17,402 nucleotides of DNA from Pigoraptor vietnamica (Eukaryota; Opisthokonta; Filasterea), in assembly GCA_943704525.1 (NCBI GenBank), contig CALSCQ010002394.1, positions 1 through 17,402 on the forward strand, in the 5' to 3' direction. The first letter of the stretch is position 1; each line of letters begins with the position of its first letter. The position numbers and the translations under genes were made by a program. The notes below the pieces were generated by a model. The model had not been told where the DNA came from and ran no database searches. It saw nothing but the letters and a program-made list of their open reading frames with translations. Below, in pieces: positions 10,178 through 17,402 of the stretch.

Positions 10178-10625
10178 CTTCTTCGTGGACGACAGTATTG
10201 CCAGCAAATCGGGATCCCGCTCGCGGCCGTTTGAAAAGTTGCGCGGGAGTGGTCACGTGAAGTTACACCCGTTACAGCGCCCACTTTGACAGCGTTGTGC
10301 CGATGAATTGAGCGGCTTTGCAGTTTCGCACATTTATTTTGCCCATTTTTTCAGTTTAATTGTTCCGGCATTCACGTGTAGTGTTACCCAAAATAGCCCA
10401 ATGTTTTTTGGTGGCGGTTTTTGCGGCACGGCCGTGACGTCTTCGAACTCTTCCGTCGTTCACACACACACACGCACACACCCGCGCATCGCTTATAAGC
10501 AGAGCAGCGCACACGCACACACATATAGGCGCACGCATGAATTGTCACACACGCCCATAAGAACACTATCAGTTACAATCTAAGCACAGAATCAATCGCG
10601 GTTTGCGCCTCGGCGTCGCCCGAGA
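10178..10625. other. Divergent intergenic region with CA repeats
   Basis: About 450 bases lie between the minus-strand membrane-protein gene and the plus-strand acyltransferase gene, so the region should hold both promoters. It includes a T-rich stretch (about 10318-10380) and two imperfect CA tracts (10461-10480 and 10509-10524). I see no coding exon or RNA gene. Confidence 0.5.
10461..10524. repeat. Imperfect CA-repeat tracts
   Basis: Two CA-rich tracts, broken by CG steps and a unique core (GCTTATAAGCAGAG), lie about 100-165 bases upstream of the acyltransferase ATG. The core contains the 8-base palindrome GCTTATAA/TTATAAGC, which could act as a TATA-like element, but this is speculative. 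Confidence 0.8.
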
Positions 10626-12805
10626 ATGCTTCTCCCGGATCTCGTCGTGGCGCCACTGGCGAGGGCGATCGGCGTTCAAAACGTCGCGCTGCGTCTTCTT
10701 CTCGGCGTCCTCACGGGCTATCCGCTGGCCCTTGCGTACCGCAAGACGGCGCTGTTTGAGCAGGATGCCAAGACGAAGCACGTGTTTTTTGCGGCGACGG
10801 GCATGGTCATCGGATGGTATGTGTTCGGGATCGACTTTCTCCACACGGTCGCCGCAACGGCAGTGACGTACGCCATCCTCCTCGTCCTCGGTGGGTGTTG
10901 GGTTTATTCGAGATTGCGAGCTTGATGGTCACTGCTATTGTGAAGTGGGTTCACCGCTGAACGGCTGTGCATTGGTGACCGTTTCAGGCCAGACGTCCGC
11001 CATGGTCGCCGCGGCGTTCATCTTCAACATGGCGTACCTCTTGACCGCGTACGTGTACACGGCAACGGAAGGCTACGACATTACGTTCACGACGGCGCAC
11101 TGCGTGCTGACGCTGAGGCTGATCATGCTTGCGTGGGACTACTACGACGGAAAGCTGCCGCCCGAGGAGATTGAGAAGGACGCGAAGACGAAGGCGGCCT
11201 TTTTGAAGAAACTTCCGGGTCCCTTGGAGGTATTTTGCCACTGCTGTGTGCTATGTTTGTGCGTGTCCGTTTTGAGCGTTTTTTTTTCTGTTTTAAGAGA
11301 TTGCGTGCATGTGTGTGAGTGTGTGAGTGTGTGAGTGGGTGTGTGCGCGTGCGTTTGTGTGTGTGCGTTTGTGCGTGCGTGTGTGTGCGTGTGCGTGTGT
11401 GTGTGTGCGTGTAGCTTGTGTATTGCATCTGGTTCGCTTGCTTCCACCCAGCACGTGGCTTACACATTTTCACGCCAACTAGGTTCTCGGCTACTGCTTC
11501 TTCTTCGGCGGGTACCTCGTCGGCCCTCTTTTTCCCTACCGTCGCTACGAGTCGCTCATCCAGGGCGACATTCACAGCGAGCTCGGCGGCACTCCGGCCA
11601 CGTCCTCGAAGCGCGAGGAGATGTTCGCGTCGTCCCTCAAGTACGCCCTGTCGCGGCTGGGCCTTGGCCTTCTCTACGTGCTCCTTTATCCGCTCGTGTC
11701 GTCGTACGCGCCGTCGTCCTACCTGCTGACGAACGAGTTCCTGAACGAGACGACCTTCTGGGAGCGCTTGTGGTGCGTTTGCTGCTGAGACTGCCGAATT
11801 CCCGTGCTTCGCGACATATCACCTCTCTCTGCGCCTCCGTGCGATTTCCCTCCATTAAGCTAATATCGCACGCGCGCCTTTGCAGGTTCATTTGGTGGAT
11901 GGGCAAGTTTGCGCTGATGAAGTATCTCGGCGTGTGGCTTATTACCGAGGGCACGTGCGTGCTCTCCGGCCTCAGCTACGAGGGAAAGGACAAGGATTCT
12001 GGGCGGTATGTGGCAGTGTGTGTTGCTGCATCCCGCTTTGTCTCTATGGAGGTCCCGGCCGCTGCATTAGCCGTTTGTTGCGTTGCCCTTCGCCGGCACG
12101 TCCTACACTGCACTCGTTTATGTGTGGCGTGCCAGGTCATTATCTAGCACGGCGCCGTTTTTGATGTTTTGCCTCCGTTACAGCCCGCGTTGGAGTGGCC
12201 TCGCGAACATCAAGGTTCTGCGCTTCGAGACGTCCCCGAGTCTCCAGGGCATTATCGAATCCTTCAACATCAACACGAACGCTTGGGCGCTCAGGTTCGT
12301 GTGCGATGTGGCCCGTGATCCGCGCACTTGATTGATGCATCACTTCCGCTCTCTGTCTTTCTGCAAGCGTCGCTGATTGCGGGTTGCTGCCTCGCGTAGG
12401 TATGTCTTCAAGCGCCTGCGGTTCCTGGGCAACAAGCACATCTCGAGCGCGGCGACGCTCTTTTTCCTCGCCATCTGGCACGGCTTCCACCCCGGCTACT
12501 TTCTCACGTTCGGTTACGAGCTCTTCTGCATGGAGGCCGAGAGGCGCGTGTCCTCCCATTTCAAGGCGCTCCTCGAGCAAGGAGGACCCTTGGCGATGGC
12601 ACTGACTGTCGTCGCGTACATTCTCCGCTCCTTCATTGTGCACTACGCACTCGTTGGCTTCGAGCTGCTGTCCTTCAGCGCAACCATGACAGTGTACGCG
12701 TCCGTGTACTTTGTCATGCACGTGCTCGTGTTTGGCGCCATTGCCGTCGACGTTTTCCTTGCGTCCCGCCGAAAGGCCTCCCGGCCACCGAAGAAGGTGG
12801 ATTAA
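10626..12805 (+). CDS. LPCAT3: LPCAT3/MBOAT5-like lysophospholipid acyltransferase, 477 aa, six exons
   Basis: Exons 10626-10890, 10988-11229, 11483-11772, 11886-12005, 12184-12294 and 12400-12805 join in phase to 477 aa, normal for the family. MBOAT enzymes of this class move an acyl group from acyl-CoA to a lysophospholipid in the ER membrane (Lands cycle remodelling). SFNINTNAWALRYVFKR (332-348) holds the N-x-x-T-x-x-W motif (N334, T337, W340). LFFLAIWHGFHPGYFLTF follows, with the family's invariant catalytic His at 370. Both match animal LPCAT3 closely. Earlier landmarks are HCVLTLRLIMLAWDYYDG in exon 2 and GYCFFFGGYLVGPLFPYRRY in exon 3. Several hydrophobic segments run along the chain, and the C-terminus is PPKKVD, a KKxx ER-retrieval signal as in LPCAT3. 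The head-group specificity cannot be read from the sequence; LPCAT versus LPEAT/LPSAT activity is open. The symbol denotes the closest family, not proven orthology. Intron 2 is UG-rich. Confidence 0.93.
11305..11420 (+). repeat. Imperfect TG-rich tract inside an intron
   Basis: A tract of about 115 bases of TG steps interrupted by CG, AG and TTG lies in intron 2 of the acyltransferase gene, between the donor at 11230 and the acceptor at 11482. The transcript is UG-rich here. Its frames remain open by chance. Confidence 0.9.
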
Positions 12806-13899
12806 ACTGCCGCTTCCATTATACGGCATAATAAGTATATATGACAAGCTCGGCCGGCCAGTGGAACACGCTGGCAAAGGTGACGCGTCTATGGCGGCCC
12901 GGCGCCGGACCCGGAATCGGCAATCTTATGGCGGCCACAACTCCGTGCTTCTTACCGCCATCCCCATGCATTGTGAGAGCGTGCAGTTCATAGGAGGCCT
13001 GTCGGCTGGCATCGATTCCTGACAACTGTTTGTATCGTCAAGACAATCAGTCCCGCCACTGCTTCCAAGGGCCCTAAACGAAGGGCGCTTATAGTGCCCT
13101 TGCCTAAACTGCTTCCGCACCATGTCCAGACACTCCAAAATGGCAACGTGAAGAAATTTCGGGAGCACCGATTATCCTCTATTCCTCCAAAGCAATAAAT
13201 CGAAATTTCATACATTTTTGATACAAACAGTCCCCAATAATAAAAATTTTGGAATGGTTAGAAGGCCAGCTTCCACGGGGGCTAAGATAGGGGGCGCAGC
13301 TGGCCTGATTTTCCTAATAAATTTTTGTTGAAGGTGCGTCCGCGTAATCCGGGGCAGTAAATTTATTTTGTGATTTATTTTTGCACGAAAACTGCATCGT
13401 AACCCTCACGGTACACAAAACTTACGCAAGTTGCTCCCAGGAGATGCTTTTGGGGTCAGCCAACTCTTCGCCATTGCAAATTTAGGTTGCACGGGTCTAT
13501 CGGGATGGTATGCAAAAGGCAACAGCACCGTCCCCCGGGTCCCATTTTTGGAGATGCAGAGATTTTGCCACTTAACATCCACCTTAGATTGCAATCACAT
13601 CGTACTTTCAAGACCGTTTTTAGGAATCGGGGAAGGTTTGGGGTTAGCCGATAAAGTTTATTCTGAAAATAGGGTCGCAGAGCTCTCTGAATATGGGCGT
13701 GGAATGACTCTACTGTAATATCATCCCCCCGTCCTCGTTTTTCCACTTGTAGTGTTTGTGATGTCTACTGTAGGGACGTGTTACTATTTATAGTATCATT
13801 TCCATAGTGATGAGGCTTGCTTCCATAGCAACCCACGTGTGCGCGTGCACCTTCCATCATCTTCTCATCAAGAGTTTCCCACCATCCCCTTCCCAAGAA
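12806..13899. other. Gene-poor stretch with AT-rich section
   Basis: No exon can be supported between the acyltransferase stop and the next gene. AT content rises clearly from about 13180 to 13420 and stays higher than in flanking genes to about 13800. AATAAA-like signals occur near 13193 and 13315. Frames of 95-96 codons at 13431-13718 (+) and 13456-13746 (-) lack a credible ATG start and resemble nothing I know. A hairpin sits at 13263-13306. This may be old transposon sequence or plain 3' flank. Confidence 0.45.
13263..13306. repeat. Inverted repeat (9-bp perfect arms)
   Basis: AGGCCAGCT at 13263-13271 is the exact reverse complement of AGCTGGCCT at 13298-13306. The 26-base loop is G-rich. 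It could form a hairpin in RNA or DNA. It lies in the AT-rich section, where a GC-rich stem stands out. Confidence 0.75.
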
Positions 13900-16800
13900 A
13901 TGTCTTTCGCGAGCGGTTCTTGTGAAGGCTGCTCTACCGACGTGCCGCCGAACCCCACTGTTTGTTTCTTCAGTGAGACCGGCCACGGGCGCGCTGACAA
14001 TCATCTTTTTGAGATCGCTGCCGGCGAAACAACCTCGGCAAGTTTGAGCCTGGAGCATGTAGCGCTGGCGGCGTGCGACCAGTATCATTTAAGAATACAC
14101 CGGCGGCGCAGAAAACAACATTTTCGGTGGGTCGAGCACGCAGTCTTCTCCGGGACCTGCCCTGCAAGTTCGACTCGAAGGAGAGGGGCTGTGTGCTGCC
14201 CACCGCGACCGAATCTTTCGGCAACCGAGGGTATTCGCGGGGAAGAGGTGTAGCGCACCTGGCTGCAGCGTCGAAGTCGCGTCTGTTCGCACATGGGATG
14301 ACTTCCTTCGTCATCCGCCCTTCTCAGTGGCGGAGCGTGACGCCTATGATCCGCCACCGTTATCGCGTTTCTGCGTCGACCACAACACCGCCGCAGCCAA
14401 ATTGGCATTTTTGGAACACTGGAAATGCGAACGAGCTCTACGGCTTGCGAGACAGTCGCAGCGCGCACCCGCCGAGCCGCAGTGTGCACCCGCCGAGCCG
14501 CAGCGCGCACCCGCCGAGCCGCAGCGCGCACCCGCCGAGCCGCAGCGCGCACCCGCCGCCGAGCCGCAGCGCGCCGCACCCGCCGCCGAGCCGCAGCGCG
14601 CACCCGCCACCGAGCCGCAGCACGCACCCGCCGCCGAGCCGCAGCGCGCACCCGCCACCGAGCCGCAGCGTGCTCCCGCCGCCGAGCCGCAGCGCGCTCC
14701 CGCCGCACCCGCCGAGCCGCAGCGCGCACCTGTCGTGTCCCCATTTCCACTTACAATGGAGCGGCTATCCACTCATCTCCTCGCGTATGCCAGACGAAGA
14801 AGCAACTACCATTTCGCTTGGGCGTGAGCACTTCTCAAGTCTCGTTTCGGGACCCTAGCGCTCGGGAGCAGTCGGGCCGGCGCACCGTCGATGTGTTCCA
14901 TGTGCATCGCATCGGCGATCCTTTGGGTGCGATGATGTGGACGGGGGGCAATTTGCCGGCCGGTGATTCATCTCGGCACACCGAGCAGGAGCCAACTGCG
15001 CCACCGACCGAGCAGGACCGGCCAACCACGCCGCTGACCGAGCAGGAGCCAACCGCGCCGCCGCCCGTCGAGCAGCCGCCGGCGGCCTCTCAAGTTGTAA
15101 CACTCGTCATTTCGAGCGACGCATTCGATATCTTTGTGGAGCGCATCCGTAAAGATCCTTGCTACCAAGGGACGCTGACGACGCTGGAGGATCTCGACAA
15201 AGCCCTCGACGTTCTCTGTGGCTTCATTCACCGGTCCGACGACGGCAACTGGACACAATATGTGTTGTGCCACGGGGCGGACCTCAGGCGGTATGCGACG
15301 CAGTTGTCGGCGCTGAAGGAGGCAAACTTCTCAACTTCCGTATACGTAGACCCCGTCACGCGCTCGGCTACGACGTTCTACCACAGCCCGCAATGCGACG
15401 GGCTCATTGAGCGCCAAGCTGGTGGAGGGAAGCGCGCGCCGCCTCACTCGTGCAAGGCGTGTAAGCGGCTGGTGGATGCTGTGCGACAACGTCATGCTCG
15501 TGCATTGAAAAGGACTGCACGGGCCGAGGCCGGTTCCGGTCTGCCGGGCGCACAGTCGGCAGCTGCGAGGAATCCCGCGACGGCGCCATCGTCGTCCACA
15601 CCCTACTCCGCCCTCTCCCATGACGAGCTTATAGCACGGCTGACGGAGACGCAAGCCGAGCGGCGACATTATCGTCGGCAGTTGTTGGAGGCCGAAGCGA
15701 AGCTGGAGCGCATTGTCTCGGGCGACATGCACGACGACTTCGTCGAGCTTTTCAACTTTGTGGACCGCAATCAACGTGGCGAGCTCGCAAAAGAGGTCGC
15801 GAAGAACCCGGCATTTCGCCTGATGTGGGAGGACCAAGCGCGCAATCTACTCGCGAAAAACGGCGCGCAGAGGTGGAACGGGACTGTTCTACGAACGGCA
15901 GTCTCCATCTACGTCAACGGGGGTGCGGTCAGTTACGAGCGGATTCGTGCGGACGGGTCGCTTATTCTGCCCTCACGACGGACGATCCAGAACTACCTAT
16001 CGTACTTTCGGCGGAAGGACGGCATCGACCCTCGCGTCATTATTGATGCACGTGCACGGTATGAGGCGCATGTGGCCGAGCAGAGCAAGAAGCCGTCGCC
16101 AAAAAAGCCCGTCGACGATGGGGTGGACACGCGTGCAGATGTGGACGACGGTGCGAGCAGTGACGACGGCGACGGTGATGACTCCGGCGACGCCAGTGCC
16201 GATGAGGTACGTGACTGGTTCAGAGAGTGCACACTATATTTTACAGCATTTTAATGCATTCCATGTCTGTAGGATCGTGCTCCAGCCGGCGCGGCGGCGG
16301 CGGCGCCGAAGCTCTCGCCATCGCATCGAAAGATTCACGACATCCTCCGCAGCGAGGAATTTCGGCAAGTGCTCACCGACAACCCCGACGAGGCGAGAGC
16401 GCTCCTTGACACCGATGTGTTTTGGCAGTCGCTGTCGAGCGTCTCGGTCGCCGACTTTCCCGCGCCGGTTCAAGCGCGTGTTCGCGATCTGAAGTGGAAC
16501 CTGCTCATCTCGTGCTTCGAGGATGCGGCTTTCCGTAGCACGCTTCTTTCGGACGTTGCGCTTTTCCACGAACTTCTCTCGTTTCCAACATTTCGAAGGT
16601 TTCTTCCTTCGTTCGTGTGCGCTGTCGTCGGTGATGTGGAAGCCGTCCGAGAGGCGTGTGGAGGCGTAGGCGCTGGGCCGACATGGGACCTTCTGACGCG
16701 AGTTGCGGAGGTTGTGGAGCAGGTTGGCGACTTGCCGGAAGCACTCGCGGTCACTGTTGCGGTAGACCCTGCATTCTTGCAGCTCGCCCGCCAGCGCGAG

Positions 16801-17325
16801 GAGAACGAGAGCGTCCTCTCTTGGGCGGCCCTTGGCCAGCGCGCGTTCCTGGAGTCTTTTTGTCACGAACTGGCCGACGGCGGCGAGGCCGAGACGAACC
16901 GGGTATTTGCGCAGCTCTTGCCAGCGTTCCGGTCCGCCGCGTCGTCGATCGCCATTGGCCCCGCGGTGCATGACATGCTCATCGTCGTTGTGCGGTCGAC
17001 TCCTTTCATCGCGGCGACACTGTCGATGCGCGACGTTGCGCGTGCTGTCGACGAACTGTTGGCCGTCCCAGCTGTCATGGCGTGTGAGTGTCCGGACATT
17101 GATATGCTTTTATTTTTGTATGAAATTTGTATTGACTCAAATTTATTTCCAGGCGATGACGTCGGCGGTGCTCGTGAGGCGGCTGCGGAAGAGGGACAGC
17201 TGTTGTGCCCCGGAGAGCTTCCCTGCCCCGGATATCTCCGGGCCATCCCGGAGATCTCCGGGTCATCCCGGATATCCGGGATGACCCGCAGTTCTCCGCT
17301 GCCCAAAGAGGCAACGGAAAGATGA
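13900..17325 (+). CDS. P-element/THAP9-like transposase-derived protein, about 1056 aa
   Basis: My best model joins 13900-14058, 14144-14823, 14859-16206, 16273-17083 and 17153-17325 (1056 aa). The last two introns (66 and 69 nt, GTACGT and GTGAGT donors) are good; the first two (85 and 35 nt) are tentative. A simpler alternative starts at ATG 14425 and gives 921 aa. In order: C89-x4-C94-x35-C130-x2-H133, the spacing of a THAP C2CH finger; eleven Ala-Pro-Ala-Glu-Pro-Gln-like units; Thr-Glu-Gln-Glu-Pro repeats; a possible H455-x3-C459-x18-C478-x2-C481 cluster; a likely coiled coil (532-568, DELIARLTETQAERRHYRRQ); and a region (618-675) with YERIRADGSLILPSRRTIQN, like the Y-x2-(I/V)R...LP-x2-RTI motif of P-type transposases. 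An acidic linker and a helical C-terminal part (730-1000) of unknown type follow. I see no RNase H catalytic core, so an active transposase is unlikely; a domesticated or truncated gene fits better. Confidence 0.62.
14458..14730 (+). repeat. GC-rich tandem coding repeat, 11 units of 21-30 bp
   Basis: Units built on CGCACCCGCCGAGCCGCAG vary in length only by multiples of three (7, 8, 9 or 10 codons). In the chosen frame they read RAPAEPQ, RAPAAEPQ, RAPATEPQ and similar. The other two forward frames read RTRRAAA and SAHPPSR and are also open. Confidence 0.92.
17084..17152 (+). other. AT-rich 69-nt intron with no in-frame stop
   Basis: The intron starts GTGAGT, ends TTTATTTCCAG and is strikingly AT-rich against GC-rich exons. 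Its length is a multiple of three and it has no stop in the exon frame, so retention would insert 23 residues (beginning ECPDIDMLLFLYEI). Confidence 0.7.
17226..17288. repeat. Palindromic tandem repeat with a 30-bp perfect palindrome
   Basis: Three consecutive units of about 20 bp are each palindromic or nearly so: CCGGATATCTCCGG (imperfect), CCCGGAGATCTCCGGG (perfect, 16 bp) and a 30-bp perfect palindrome at 17259-17288 whose left half is CGGGTCATCCCGGAT. They lie in the last coding exon of the transposase-like gene and encode GYLRAIPEISGSSRISGMT. Confidence 0.9.
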
Positions 17326-17402
17326 AGTTAACCAATTCAAGTCAGGGAAAAGGTAATTACTCAGTTAGGAAAAGCGCGCCATTTTGCCCCCATTCAGTTC
17401 CT
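17326..17402. other. 3' flank at window end
   Basis: The last 77 bases follow the TGA of the transposase-like gene. They are less GC-rich than the exons. I see no terminator, poly(A) signal or terminal inverted repeat that can be confirmed within the window. Confidence 0.4.

Noticed and set aside
13061-13105. Short AAGGGC...GCCCTT hairpin as a possible small RNA or tRNA
   Set aside because: The stem is only about 6 bp and no tRNA arms or conserved bases are present.
13431-13718. 95-codon open frame in the AT-rich region
   Set aside because: It lacks an ATG near its start, has no recognisable motif and no splice context.
13135-17387. Possible terminal inverted repeats around the transposase-like gene (CAAAATGGC near 13135 versus GCCATTTTG near 17380)
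   Set aside because: A 9-base match over 4 kb is expected by chance and no target-site duplication is visible.

Overview
The window is nuclear DNA from a GC-rich unicellular eukaryote, probably a protist; I cannot name the lineage. The evidence is spliceosomal introns and gene content. Reading frames join only across GT...AG introns of about 66-253 nt, with donors mostly GTGCGT, GTGAGC or GTACGT and acceptors mostly CAG or TAG. The proteins are eukaryotic types: an FYRN/FYRC chromatin protein and an LPCAT3-type MBOAT acyltransferase. Because the DNA is GC-rich, long antisense frames are common, and I treat them as shadows.

Layout. (1) 271-2759, +: four-exon gene for a 734-aa nuclear protein ending in FYRN and FYRC domains. 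(2) 3056-8001, +: large three-exon gene for a secreted or surface protein with a signal peptide, a long right-handed beta-helix repeat region, an EGF-like module and about five membrane segments. (3) 8048-8894, -: a broken locus with a Schlafen-type AlbA_2-like motif. (4) 9069-10177, -: a five-exon gene, visible only after splicing by eye, for a 198-aa protein with about six hydrophobic segments. (5) 10626-12805, +: six-exon LPCAT3/MBOAT5-like acyltransferase of 477 aa with a C-terminal KKVD signal. (6) 12806-13899: gene-poor, partly AT-rich stretch with a hairpin. (7) 13900-17325, +: a multi-exon gene that looks derived from a P-element/THAP9-like transposase. It has a C2CH finger with THAP spacing, an Ala-Glu-Pro-Gln repeat tract, a second Cys/His cluster, a coiled coil and a transposase-like helical region, then an unrelated-looking helical C-terminal half and no visible RNase H core.

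The genes do not form an obvious pathway. Loci 3 and 4 share a sharply bounded 41-bp block that ends just past a splice donor; its four differences are all synonymous in one shared reading frame. Other notable structure: long UG tracts inside introns of two genes, a 30-bp perfect palindrome in the last exon of the transposase-like gene, and frame conflicts in loci 2 and 3. All exon models are manual and have no transcript support.
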